NCBI GenBank assembly: GCA_001898825.1 | Contig: MKVK01000030.1 | Span: forward strand, 1 to 64,000 | DNA length: 64,000 nt | Source: Magnetospirillum sp. 64-120 | GTDB taxonomy: Bacteria > Pseudomonadota > Alphaproteobacteria > Rhodospirillales > Magnetospirillaceae | Direction: 5' to 3' | Shown: positions 26,808 through 35,252 of the stretch, piece by piece | Position numbering within the stretch: position 1 is the stretch's first letter | Layout: each line of letters opens with the position of its first letter | Made by a program: the position numbers and the translations under genes | The notes under the pieces: generated by a model | What the model saw: the letters and a program-made list of their open reading frames with translations, nothing else | What the model was told of the DNA's origin: nothing | Databases searched by the model: none

Positions 26808-28631
26808 CTATTCCACCGTGACCGACTTGGCCAAATTCCTTGGCTGGTCAACGTCGGTGCCGCGTGCCAGGGCGACGTGGTAGGCCAGGACCTGGACGGG
26901 GACGGCGTAAAGGATGGGGGCGACGAAGGGATCGACTTCGGGCATGACGAAGCTGGCCATGGGGGTGGCGGCCAGTTTGTCCAGGCCCTGGGCGTCCGAG
27001 ATGAAGATCACGCGGGCGCCGCGCGCGATGACTTCTTGGACGTTGCTGGCGGTCTTGTCGTAAAGATCGTCCGACGGGCACAGCACCACCACCGGGACGT
27101 GGTCGTCGATCAAGGCGATGGGGCCGTGCTTCAACTCGCCCGCCGCATAGCCCTCGGCGTGGATGTAGCTGACTTCCTTCAGCTTCAACGCCCCTTCCAG
27201 CGCGATGGGATAGCAAGGGCCACGGCCCAGATACAGCACGTCGCGGGCCTGGGCCACGTCTTCGGCGATCTGGCGGATCTTGTCTTCGCCACGCAGCATC
27301 TCGGCGATGCGGGCGGGGACTTCCGCCAGGGCCTGCGACAGATGCGCCTCGGTCTCGGCGTCCAGGCGGCCCTTGGCGCGGGCCATGCCCATGGCCAGGC
27401 AGGCCAGCACCACCAGCTGGGTGGTGAAGGCCTTGGTGGAGGCGACGCCGATTTCCGGGCCGGCCTGGGTCAGCAAAGCGGTGGTGGCTTCGCGGGCGAT
27501 GGTGCTTTCGGCGACGTTGACCAGGGCCACGGTGTGCAGCCCGGCGTCGCGGCAATAGCGCAAAGCCGCCAAGGTGTCGGCGGTCTCGCCCGATTGCGAG
27601 ATGAAGATGGCCATGTCGCCGGCATCCAGCACCGGCTGGCGATAGCGGAATTCGGACGCGATTTCCACTTCCACCGGCACGCGGGCCAGCTTTTCCATCC
27701 AGTACTTGGCGACGTTGCCGGCATAGAACGAGGTACCGCAGGCGACGATGGTCACGCGGCGCACGCTGGCCAGGTCAAAGGGCAAATCGGGAAGTGTGAT
27801 GGTGCGGCTGGCCGGGTTCAGCATGGTGTTCAGCGTGTCGCCGATCACCTGGGGCTGTTCATAGATTTCCTTGACCATGAAATGGCGGAACTGGCCCTTG
27901 CCGATCAGCGCGCCGGACAGCTGGGTCAGCCGCACCTCGCGCTTGACCGTCTGGCCCGCGCGGTCGCGGATGGTGACGCCATGGGGGGTCAACACCGCCC
28001 AGTCGCCATCGGCCAGATAGCTGATCTTCTGGGTGAGCGGCGCCAAGGCCAAGGCGTCCGAGCCCAAAAACATCTCGCCGTCGCCATAGCCGATGGCCAG
28101 CGGGCTGCCTTCACGCGCCGCGATCAGCAGGTCGGGACGGCCGGCGAAGATGATGCCCAGGGCGAAAGCGCCGTGCAGGCGCTTCAGCGCGGCGGCGGTG
28201 GCGTCTTCCGGGCTTTTGCCCTGACGCAGGTAGAAATCGATCAGTTGCGCCACCGCTTCGGTGTCGGTGTCGCTTTCGAAAACGTGGCCGGCATTGCTGA
28301 GTTCCGCCTTCAGCTCGGCGTAATTTTCGATGATGCCATTATGGACCACGGCGACGCGGGCGGTGGCATGGGGATGGGCGTTGCGTTCGGTGGGAACGCC
28401 GTGGGTGGCCCAGCGGGTATGGCCGATGCCGATGATGCCGCCCAGGGGCTGGGTCTTCAGCAGCGTCTCCAGATTGGCCAGCTTGCCTTCGGCGCGACGG
28501 CGGTCGATGCGCCCGTCCACCAAGGTGGCGATGCCGGCCGAATCATAGCCCCGGTATTCCAGGCGCTTCAGCCCCTCCACCAGATGGGGGGCAACCAGAT
28601 CCTTGCCGATGATGCCGACGATGCCGCACAT
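26808..28631 (-). CDS. glmS: Glutamine-fructose-6-phosphate aminotransferase (isomerising)
   Basis: A 607-residue enzyme that makes glucosamine-6-phosphate from fructose-6-phosphate and glutamine, the first step to UDP-GlcNAc for peptidoglycan and lipopolysaccharide. The N-terminal Cys nucleophile is exposed by MCGIVGIIG, and LEYRGYDSAGIATL is the glutaminase signature. Two SIS domains follow (VACGTSFYAGNVAKYW and SQSGETADTLAALR). The C-terminus ends RNLAKSVTVE, as in other GlmS. It is three bases after glmU, so the two form one operon. Confidence 0.97.
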   Translation of the reverse strand: MCGIVGIIGKDLVAPHLVEGLKRLEYRGYDSAGIATLVDGRIDRRRAEGKLANLETLLKTQPLGGIIGIGHTRWATHGVPTERNAHPHATARVAVVHNGIIENYAELKAELSNAGHVFESDTDTEAVAQLIDFYLRQGKSPEDATAAALKRLHGAFALGIIFAGRPDLLIAAREGSPLAIGYGDGEMFLGSDALALAPLTQKISYLADGDWAVLTPHGVTIRDRAGQTVKREVRLTQLSGALIGKGQFRHFMVKEIYEQPQVIGDTLNTMLNPASRTITLPDLPFDLASVRRVTIVACGTSFYAGNVAKYWMEKLARVPVEVEIASEFRYRQPVLDAGDMAIFISQSGETADTLAALRYCRDAGLHTVALVNVAESTIAREATTALLTQAGPEIGVASTKAFTTQLVVLACLAMGMARAKGRLDAETEAHLSQALAEVPARIAEMLRGEDKIRQIAEDVAQARDVLYLGRGPCYPIALEGALKLKEVSYIHAEGYAAGELKHGPIALIDDHVPVVVLCPSDDLYDKTASNVQEVIARGARVIFISDAQGLDKLAATPMASFVMPEVDPFVAPILYAVPVQVLAYHVALARGTDVDQPRNLAKSVTVE

Positions 28632-28634
28632 GGC

Positions 28635-29996
28635 TTATTCCCCCTGCTTCTTGGCCTTTTCCGCCGCCTTGGCGGCGCGGAAGCGGTCGGCCCAGCCGGC
28701 CACTTCCATCTGTGAACCACGCCCCACCGCCAAGGCGCCTTCCGAGACGTCCTTAGTGATCACCGAACCGGCGCCGACCAGGGCGCCCGGGCCAACGCTG
28801 ACCGGGGCAACCAGGGACGAGTTGGAACCGATGAAGGCCCCGGCCCCGATCTGGGTGCGCGACTTGGTGAAGCCGTCATAATTGCAGGTGATGGTGCCGG
28901 CGCCCACATTGGCGCCCGCCCCCACATGGGCGTCGCCGATATAGGACAGGTGGTTGACCTTGGCGCCGTCTTCCAACACCGACTTCTTCACTTCGACGAA
29001 ATTGCCGATATGGGCCCGCGCCCCGATCTCGGCGCCGGGACGCAGCCGGGCATAGGGGCCGACATCGGCGCCGTTGGCGATGGTGCAGCCCTCGAAATGG
29101 CAAAAGCCCTTGATGGTGACGTTGTCGCCGACGACCACGCCGGGGCCGAACACCACATGCGGCCACACCACCACGTCGCGGCCCAGCTTGGTGTCCCAGG
29201 AAAACCACACGCTGGCCGGATCGATCAGGGTGGCGCCGCCGTCCATGGCGGCACGGCGCAGATTGTCCTGGACGATGGCTTCGGCGCCGGCCAGTTCCAC
29301 GCGGGAATTGACGCCCAGCAATTCCTGTTCGTCGCCCAGCACGAAGGAACAATTGCCGCCGTCATTGCGGGCCAGCCCGACAACGTCGGTCAGATAATAT
29401 TCACCCTTGGCGTTGTCGTTGCCGACCCGGTCCAGCAAATTCCACATGCGGGCGCCGTCAAAGGCCATGACGCCGGAATTGCACAACGGGATTTCGCGCT
29501 GGTCGTCATTGGCTTCCTTGAATTCGACGATGGCCTTAAGGCCTTCGGCGCCGACCACCAGACGGCCGTAATGGCCGGGGTCCACCGGCTTGAAGCCCAA
29601 GACCACCACCGCCGGGTTCTTGGCGCCGCGGCGTTCGGCCAGCATGCGCCGCAAGGTATCGGGGGTGATCAGCGGCGTGTCGCCATAAAGCACCAGAACG
29701 TCGCCGTCGAAATCGCCCAAGGCGGCGCGGGCCTGCAGCACCGCATGACCGGTGCCCAGGCGTTCGGCCTGCACCACGGTCTGGGCCGGGGCGACGGCCT
29801 GGGCCACCTGATCCATGCCGGGGCCGACCACCACCACCACCTTGTCCGGGTCCAGGCCCATCACCGTGTTCATCAGATGCTGAACCATCGGCCGACCGGC
29901 CAGCGGGTGCATGACCTTGGGCAATTCGGACTTCATGCGGGTGCCCATGCCGGCGGCAAGGACGATGACGGCGAGGCGATGTTGACCCTGGACCAA
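28635..29996 (-). CDS. glmU: Bifunctional GlmU: GlcNAc-1-phosphate uridyltransferase / glucosamine-1-phosphate acetyltransferase
   Basis: Makes UDP-GlcNAc downstream of GlmS. The N-terminal pyrophosphorylase domain carries LAAGMGTRMKSELPKVMHPL. The C-terminal left-handed beta helix has hexapeptide repeats and the acetyltransferase residues in GNFVEVKKS and ITCNYDGFTKSRT. No ATG fits; the TTG at 29996 gives the usual N-terminus just before VIVLAAG. A longer reading to an ATG at 30086 would overlap the start of gph and adds an atypical extension, so I reject it. The length is 453 residues. Confidence 0.93.
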   Translation of the reverse strand: MVQGQHRLAVIVLAAGMGTRMKSELPKVMHPLAGRPMVQHLMNTVMGLDPDKVVVVVGPGMDQVAQAVAPAQTVVQAERLGTGHAVLQARAALGDFDGDVLVLYGDTPLITPDTLRRMLAERRGAKNPAVVVLGFKPVDPGHYGRLVVGAEGLKAIVEFKEANDDQREIPLCNSGVMAFDGARMWNLLDRVGNDNAKGEYYLTDVVGLARNDGGNCSFVLGDEQELLGVNSRVELAGAEAIVQDNLRRAAMDGGATLIDPASVWFSWDTKLGRDVVVWPHVVFGPGVVVGDNVTIKGFCHFEGCTIANGADVGPYARLRPGAEIGARAHIGNFVEVKKSVLEDGAKVNHLSYIGDAHVGAGANVGAGTITCNYDGFTKSRTQIGAGAFIGSNSSLVAPVSVGPGALVGAGSVITKDVSEGALAVGRGSQMEVAGWADRFRAAKAAEKAKKQGE

Positions 29997-30085
29997 GGAC
30001 GGATACCCAAGCGGTTGCGGTGGATGCCGGAAGGTGCCACAAAGGGAGCTTACGAGCCAGTCAATCTTTATTGCGGAAGGTTTCA

Positions 30086-30748
30086 ATGAACCGGGTCAAA
30101 CGGGCGGCGATTTTCGATTTGGACGGCACCTTGATCGATTCCTTGCCGGACCTGACGACGGCAGTGAACAAGACCCTGGCCGACTGGGGGCGCGAACCGT
30201 TAGGTGGCACGGATGTCGGCCCCATGGTGGGCGACGGCGCCGGCACCTTGGTGACCCGGGCCTTCAATGCCCGTGGTGGCCTGCCCGGCCCTGATGTGGC
30301 GCCCTTCCTGCAACGCTTCCTGGACCATTACGAACCCCACGCCACCGACCAGACCAAGCCCTGGCCCGGCGTCGCCGAAACCCTGCAATATCTGCGCGAC
30401 AAGGGCATCGTCCTGGCTGTGTGCACCAACAAGCCGACCAAGGCCACCCACGACATCCTGGCCGCGCTCGACCTGGACCAGTTCTTCGCCGTGGTGGTGG
30501 GCGGCGACGACGCCCCGGCGCTGAAGCCCAACCCGGCCCATATCAACGCCGTTCTGGACCGCCTGGGCATCCACCACGACGACGCGGTGATGGTGGGCGA
30601 TTCCATCAACGACGTGCTGGCCGCCAAGGGCGCCAACATGCCGGTGGTGGTGATGAGTTTCGGCTATTCCCGGGTGCCGCCCCATGAACTGGGCGCCGAT
30701 CTGGTGATCGACGACTTCGCCCTGCTGAAGCGGGTCATCGCCGGTTAA
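30086..30748 (+). CDS. gph: Phosphoglycolate phosphatase-type HAD hydrolase
   Basis: A 220-residue HAD phosphatase. Motif I is AAIFDLDGTLIDS with the nucleophilic Asp, motif II is VCTNKPT, and motif III/IV is KPNPAHIN followed by VMVGDSINDVLAAKGA. Gph removes 2-phosphoglycolate from DNA repair or oxygenase activity. The ATG follows GGAAGG. It is divergent from glmU, and its 3' end overlaps znuB by 14 bp in convergent orientation. Confidence 0.9.
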   Translation: MNRVKRAAIFDLDGTLIDSLPDLTTAVNKTLADWGREPLGGTDVGPMVGDGAGTLVTRAFNARGGLPGPDVAPFLQRFLDHYEPHATDQTKPWPGVAETLQYLRDKGIVLAVCTNKPTKATHDILAALDLDQFFAVVVGGDDAPALKPNPAHINAVLDRLGIHHDDAVMVGDSINDVLAAKGANMPVVVMSFGYSRVPPHELGADLVIDDFALLKRVIAG

Positions 30749-31514
30749 GCTGGGCTAGACCAAACAGCAGAACGGCGGCGACCACCACCGACGGTCCGGC
30801 CGGGGTGTCGAAACGCCACGAGCCGCCCAGACCCGACACCACCGCTGCCATGCCGATAGCGGAGGCCCACAGCGCCATCTGTTCCGGGGTGCGCGAAAGC
30901 GCCCGGGCGGCGGCGGCGGGAATGACCAGCAGGGACGTCACCAGCAGCACGCCCACCACCTTCATGGCGGCAGCGACCACCAAGGCCACCAGCAGCATCA
31001 GGCCCAGGCGGGCACGGGCGACGTTGTGGCCTTCGGCGGCGGCAAGGTCTTCGTCCACGCTCAGGGCCAACAAAGTCGGCCACAGCCGCCACAGCGCCAA
31101 AAGCGCGACGGCGCCGCCGCCCCAGATCACCGCCACGTCGAACCAGCCCACCGCCAGGATGTCGCCCATCAGCCAGCCCATCAGGTTGACGCGGATGGTG
31201 TCCAACAGGGACAGCGCCACCAGACCGCAAGCCAGGGCAGCATGCGAGACGATGCCCAACAGCGTGTCCGAGGCCAGGCGCTTTTGCCCCTGCCCCCAAG
31301 CCAGCAGCAGGGCCAGGACCAGGGCGAAGGCCAGGATGCCCAAACTGGGATCGATACCGGCCAGCAAGCCCAGCACCACCCCCAACAGCGCCGAATGGGC
31401 CAAGGTGTCGCCAAAATAGGCCATGCGCCGCCACACCACGAAACAGCCGAAGGGACCGGCGGCCAGGGCCAGGCCCATGCCGGCCAGCACGGCGCGGGTC
31501 AGGAACTCATCCAT
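30735..31514 (-). CDS. znuB: Zinc ABC transporter permease ZnuB
   Basis: A 259-residue membrane permease of the ABC-3 family with about eight spans. Typical elements are RMAYFGDTLAHSALLGVVLG near the start and KVVGVLLVTSLLVIPAAAAR near the end. It forms the channel of the ZnuABC zinc importer. The ATG at 31514 overlaps the end of znuC by 8 bp. It is the last gene of zur-znuC-znuB. Confidence 0.93.
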   Translation of the reverse strand: MDEFLTRAVLAGMGLALAAGPFGCFVVWRRMAYFGDTLAHSALLGVVLGLLAGIDPSLGILAFALVLALLLAWGQGQKRLASDTLLGIVSHAALACGLVALSLLDTIRVNLMGWLMGDILAVGWFDVAVIWGGGAVALLALWRLWPTLLALSVDEDLAAAEGHNVARARLGLMLLVALVVAAAMKVVGVLLVTSLLVIPAAAARALSRTPEQMALWASAIGMAAVVSGLGGSWRFDTPAGPSVVVAAVLLFGLAQLNRR

Positions 31515-32280
31515 GATTGCAGTCCTGACCGTGATGACAATTGGGACCGTGGACGTGCTCGACGGAACCGTCAGCCCGATGGGCGTGATCATGCACATGG
31601 GTGTAAACCGCCAGCGAAGCGGCCACACGCGGCCCGAACAGGGCCAGATATTCCGGGTGCTGGGACACCGTCTCGGGGTGGCCGGCACAACAGACATGGC
31701 CGTTCAGGCAGACCACTTCGTCGGTGGCCGCCATCACCACGTGCAGGTCGTGGCTGACCAGCAGCACGCCGCGTTGGGACTGGCGGGCTTCCTGGGCGAT
31801 CAGATCATAGATTTCCGCTTGGCCCGCCATGTCGACGCCGCCCACCGGCTCGTCCAGGACCAAAAGATCGGGCTGGCGCAAAAGCGCGCGGGCCAGCATC
31901 ACCCGCTGCAATTCGCCGCCCGACAACTGGCTGACCTGACGGGCCAGCACGTGGCCGGCCGAGACCCGGTCCAAGGCGCCTTGCCAGTCGCCCGCAGGCG
32001 CGGCCATGGCCAGGAAGCGCCGTACCGACAGCGGAAAGGACGACGGCACCGCCAGCTTCTGCGGCACATAGCCCACCACCAGGCCGGGGCGCCGAATGAC
32101 CGATCCGGAATCCGGGCGCACCAGCCCCAGCGCCACCTTGATCAGGGTGGACTTGCCGGCGCCGTTGGGGCCGATGACGGTGACGATGCGCCCCGGTTCC
32201 ACAATCAGGCAGACCCCGTTCAGGGCCGCTTGGCCGTCATAGCGCAGGCTGACCCGGTCCAGTTGCACCAAGGCGGTCAT
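31507..32280 (-). CDS. znuC: Zinc ABC transporter ATPase ZnuC
   Basis: A 257-residue ABC ATPase. Walker A is GPNGAGKSTL, the signature is LSGGELQRV and Walker B is LLVLDEPVGGVD. The C-terminal 30 residues are His-rich (THVHDHAH, then NCHHGQDCNHG), suggesting zinc sensing or buffering by the ATPase itself. The ATG overlaps the zur stop as ATGA, so regulator and transporter are translationally coupled. Confidence 0.94.
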   Translation of the reverse strand: MTALVQLDRVSLRYDGQAALNGVCLIVEPGRIVTVIGPNGAGKSTLIKVALGLVRPDSGSVIRRPGLVVGYVPQKLAVPSSFPLSVRRFLAMAAPAGDWQGALDRVSAGHVLARQVSQLSGGELQRVMLARALLRQPDLLVLDEPVGGVDMAGQAEIYDLIAQEARQSQRGVLLVSHDLHVVMAATDEVVCLNGHVCCAGHPETVSQHPEYLALFGPRVAASLAVYTHVHDHAHRADGSVEHVHGPNCHHGQDCNHG

Positions 32281-32741
32281 GCGTGTTGACCTTGACAGGC
32301 CGGGCACAGGCCTTCCGCTTCGACCACCAGGGTCGAGATTTCGAAACCCTGGCTTTGCGCGGCCACCCGCACCGCCTGTTCGATGGAATCGTCGTTCAGT
32401 TCCGCTGCGGCGCCGCAAGCTCGGCACAACAGGAACTGGCCGGGATGGGCATGGCCGGGATGGGCGCAGCCGACGAAGGCATTCAGCTTTTCGATGCGAT
32501 GGATCAGGCCATGGGCCAACAGGAAATCCAAGGCCCGGTACACGGTGGGCGGTGCCGCCTTGCCCAAGGCTTCCAGCAACGCATAGGCGCCGATGGGGGC
32601 ATGGCTGCGCCACACCAGTTCCAGCACCCGGCGGCGAATGTCGGTCAAGCGGGCGCCGCGGCGGCGGCATTCCTCTTCCGCCGCTTGCAAGGCGTGGGCG
32701 ACGCAGGGACCATGGTCATGATGAGGCGCGGGGAAGGACAT
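32277..32741 (-). CDS. zur: Zinc uptake regulator Zur (Fur family)
   Basis: A 154-residue Fur-family repressor. The winged helix covers LTDIRRRVLELVWRSHAPIG and APPTVYRALDFLL. Metal ligands include the His/Cys cluster GCAHPGHAHPGQFLLCRACG and a C-terminal CPACQ. When loaded with zinc it should repress both arms of this locus through the palindrome at 32759-32777. The N-terminus is His-rich (PHHDHGP). Confidence 0.92.
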   Translation of the reverse strand: MSFPAPHHDHGPCVAHALQAAEEECRRRGARLTDIRRRVLELVWRSHAPIGAYALLEALGKAAPPTVYRALDFLLAHGLIHRIEKLNAFVGCAHPGHAHPGQFLLCRACGAAAELNDDSIEQAVRVAAQSQGFEISTLVVEAEGLCPACQGQHA

Positions 32742-32758
32742 GGGGCTTGCCAGGGCTG

Positions 32759-32777
32759 ATTGTTATATTATAACGTT
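32759..32777. promoter_or_regulatory. Zur box between zur and znuA
   Basis: The palindrome GTTATA-T-TATAAC (32762-32774), flanked by TT and GTT, matches the alphaproteobacterial Zur operator class. It lies 18 bp from the zur start and about 38 bp from the znuA start, so one site can repress both zur-znuCB and znuA-hisI-COG0523. Confidence 0.88.
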
Positions 32778-32812
32778 CCGTCATTCACCCCATCATGTCA
32801 CGGAGCCCCCTG

Positions 32813-33745
32813 ATGTGGAAGCCCCTGGCGTTTATCGCGCCGCTTCTCGCCCTATCCCTTCCCGCCCATGCCGAAGTGCCCAAGGTGGTGGCGTCCATCC
32901 AGCCGCTGCATTCCCTGGCCGCCATGGTGATGGACGGATTGGGAACGCCGACCTTGCTGGTCAGCGGCAGCGCCTCGGAACACGGCTATACCCTGAAGCC
33001 CTCGGACATGCGCGCCATCGAAGCGGCCCAGGTGGCGGTGATCGTCGACACCGGCTATGAAACCTTCCTGGCCAAGCCGCTAAAGGCGCGGGGCGACAAG
33101 ATCGCCACCATCGCCATGGCCGACCTGCCCGGCCTGGCCGTGTACGAACCGCGCGAAGGCGGGGTGTGGGAAGCCCACGACCACAAGAAGCACGAGCATG
33201 ACGCCCACGGCCACGATCATCACGACGAACTGGACGGCCATGTCTGGCTGGACCCGCGCAACGCCCAATTGCTGCTGACCGCGCTTTCCGAGCAATTGTC
33301 GGAACTGGACCCGGCCAATGCCGCCGCCTATCACCGCAACGCCGATGCGGCGCGGGCCAAGCTGGCAGCGCTGGACGGCGCGTTGAAGGACAAGCTGGCG
33401 CCGCTTGCCGGCAAGCCCTTCGTGGTGTTCCACGACGCCTATCAGTACTTCGAGGCGCGCTATGGCCTGAACGGCGTCGGCTCGATCACCGTCGATCCCG
33501 ACCGCTCGCCTTCGGCCAAGCGCATGGCGGCGTTGAAGGACAAGCTGGTCAAGGCCAAGGCGGCCTGCGTGTTCCGCGAACCGCAATTCCCCGCTGGCGT
33601 GGTCGACAGCTTGGCGAAATCCGCCAACACCCGGGTCGGCCTTTTGGACCCGCAAGGCGCCACCCTGCCCCCCGGCCCGGGGCTTTACCCGGCTTTGCTG
33701 GAGAATATGGCCGATTCCTTGACCAAGTGCCTGGGCACCCCTTAA
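32813..33745 (+). CDS. znuA: Periplasmic zinc-binding protein ZnuA
   Basis: A 310-residue substrate-binding protein. A signal peptide ([20 protein letters not shown]) is followed by zinc ligands in [18 protein letters not shown] and [17 protein letters not shown] His/Asp-rich loop ([20 protein letters not shown]) is the usual ZnuA zinc-collecting loop. I chose the ATG at 32813 with GGAG upstream; an in-frame ATG at 32795 adds six residues before the signal peptide. Confidence 0.94.
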   Translation: MWKPLAFIAPLLALSLPAHAEVPKVVASIQPLHSLAAMVMDGLGTPTLLVSGSASEHGYTLKPSDMRAIEAAQVAVIVDTGYETFLAKPLKARGDKIATIAMADLPGLAVYEPREGGVWEAHDHKKHEHDAHGHDHHDELDGHVWLDPRNAQLLLTALSEQLSELDPANAAAYHRNADAARAKLAALDGALKDKLAPLAGKPFVVFHDAYQYFEARYGLNGVGSITVDPDRSPSAKRMAALKDKLVKAKAACVFREPQFPAGVVDSLAKSANTRVGLLDPQGATLPPGPGLYPALLENMADSLTKCLGTP

Positions 33746-33776
33746 TACCAGGAAGGTCTTTTTCCCGGAGAGCATC

Positions 33777-34166
33777 ATGAGCACGTTCGACGCCGCCCTG
33801 GCCGCCATCAAGTTCAACGAAGACGGCCTGGTTCCCGCCATCGCCCAACAGCACGACACCGGGGAAGTGCTGATGATGGCCTGGATGAACGCCGAAGCGG
33901 TCAAGGAAACCCTGGAAACCGGCCGCGTCTGCTATTGGTCGCGGTCGCGCAAGGGATTGTGGCGCAAGGGCGAGACCTCGGGCCAGCAGCAGCGCCTGAA
34001 GGAATTGCTGATCGATTGCGACGGCGACACCCTTTTGATCAAGGTGGACCAGGACGGCGTCGCCTGCCATACCGGACGCCGCACCTGTTTCTACACCGCC
34101 GCCCGTGGCGACGACCTGGTCGAAGTGGAGCAGGTCAAGATCGACCCCAAGGACTTGTACAAATAA
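33777..34166 (+). CDS. hisI: Phosphoribosyl-AMP cyclohydrolase HisI
   Basis: A 129-residue enzyme of histidine biosynthesis that opens the purine ring of [20 protein letters not shown] is the substrate motif. The zinc ligands are all present: Cys in IDCDGD, then 15 residues later CHTGRRTC with a six-residue gap. It is therefore the zinc-requiring form. It lies between znuA and the COG0523 GTPase, sharing one base with the latter, so it appears to be part of the zinc regulon. Confidence 0.95.
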   Translation: MSTFDAALAAIKFNEDGLVPAIAQQHDTGEVLMMAWMNAEAVKETLETGRVCYWSRSRKGLWRKGETSGQQQRLKELLIDCDGDTLLIKVDQDGVACHTGRRTCFYTAARGDDLVEVEQVKIDPKDLYK

Positions 34167-35212
34167 TGGACAGCCTTCCCGTCACCGTGCTGACCGGTTT
34201 CCTGGGCAGCGGCAAGACCACGTTGTTGAACCATCTGCTGGCCCATCCCGGACTGGCGCAGACCGCCGTGCTGATCAACGAATTCGGCGCCGTCGGCCTG
34301 GACCACCTGTTGGTCAAGCACGTGGCGGAAGACATCGTGCTGCTGAATTCCGGCTGTTTGTGCTGCACGGTGCGCGGCGACATGGTGGACGCGCTGCGCG
34401 ACCTGTTCCTGAAGCGGGTCAAGGGCGAGGTTCCGGAATTCGACCGCGTCATCATCGAAACCACCGGACTGGCCGATCCCGCCCCCATCATCCACACCCT
34501 GATGACCGACCCGTTGCTGGCCAGCCGCTATCGCCTGGACGGCATCGTCACCACGGTGGATTCGGTCAACGGTGCCGCCACCTTGAACAACCACGAGGAA
34601 GCGGTGAAACAGGCGGCGGTGGCTGACCGATTGATCCTGACCAAGACCGACATCGCCGATTACGACAAGGTGGAAGACCTGCACGCCCGCCTGCGTCAGT
34701 TGAACCCCGGCGCCCCCATCATCCGCGCCCATGACGGCCAGATCGACCCCGCCGCCATCCTGGACGCCGGCCTGTTCAACGACCGCGACAAGATCCCCGA
34801 CGTACGCAAGTGGTTGAACGCCGAAGCCTATGCTGACGATCACCATCACGACCACCATCACGACCACCATCACCACGACGTCAACCGCCACGACGACCGC
34901 GTCGCCGCCTTCGTCTTCACCACGGAAAAGCCGGTCAGCTGGCCGGCGCTGTCCTTCGCCCTGGAACTGCTGATTTCCAACAAGGGCGAGAACATCCTGC
35001 GCATCAAGGGTATCGTCAACGTCGACGGCCGCGACAAGCCGCTGGCCATCCATGGCGTCCAACACGTCTTCCATCCGCCGGCAGCGTTGGACGCCTGGCC
35101 CGACGACGACCACCGCACCCGCATCGTCTTCATCACCCGCGATTTCGGCCGCGAAGCCATCACCCGCATGCTGGGCGGAGTTCTGGAAATTTCCGAACAA
35201 ACCGGCGTCTAA
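34166..35212 (+). CDS. COG0523-family zinc metallochaperone GTPase (CobW/ZigA-like)
   Basis: A 348-residue G3E GTPase. Walker A is GFLGSGKTTLLNHLL, the metal motif is SGCLCCTVRGD (CxCC) and the base-recognition motif is LTKTD. A His-rich segment (DDHHHDHHHDHHHHDVNRHD) precedes the CobW C-terminal domain. Zur-controlled COG0523 members such as ZigA and ZNG1-type proteins deliver zinc to client enzymes during zinc shortage. The adjoining zinc enzyme HisI is an obvious candidate client here. The ATG shares one base with the hisI stop. Confidence 0.9.
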   Translation: MDSLPVTVLTGFLGSGKTTLLNHLLAHPGLAQTAVLINEFGAVGLDHLLVKHVAEDIVLLNSGCLCCTVRGDMVDALRDLFLKRVKGEVPEFDRVIIETTGLADPAPIIHTLMTDPLLASRYRLDGIVTTVDSVNGAATLNNHEEAVKQAAVADRLILTKTDIADYDKVEDLHARLRQLNPGAPIIRAHDGQIDPAAILDAGLFNDRDKIPDVRKWLNAEAYADDHHHDHHHDHHHHDVNRHDDRVAAFVFTTEKPVSWPALSFALELLISNKGENILRIKGIVNVDGRDKPLAIHGVQHVFHPPAALDAWPDDDHRTRIVFITRDFGREAITRMLGGVLEISEQTGV

Positions 35213-35219
35213 AGAAAAA

Positions 35220-35245
35220 CCCCGGACTGGTTTCCCAGTCCGGGG
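35220..35245. terminator. Bidirectional rho-independent terminator
   Basis: An 11-bp perfect stem CCCCGGACTGG / CCAGTCCGGGG with a four-base loop. An A-rich tract lies before it and a T-containing tract after it. It separates the convergent COG0523 gene and the pentaheme cytochrome gene. Confidence 0.85.
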
Positions 35246-35252
35246 TTGAAGT

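Noticed and set aside
26769..28715. A 648-residue plus-strand frame opposite glmS
   Set aside because: It mirrors glmS codons in high GC DNA, is Gly/His/Gln rich and has no domain; glmS is certain.
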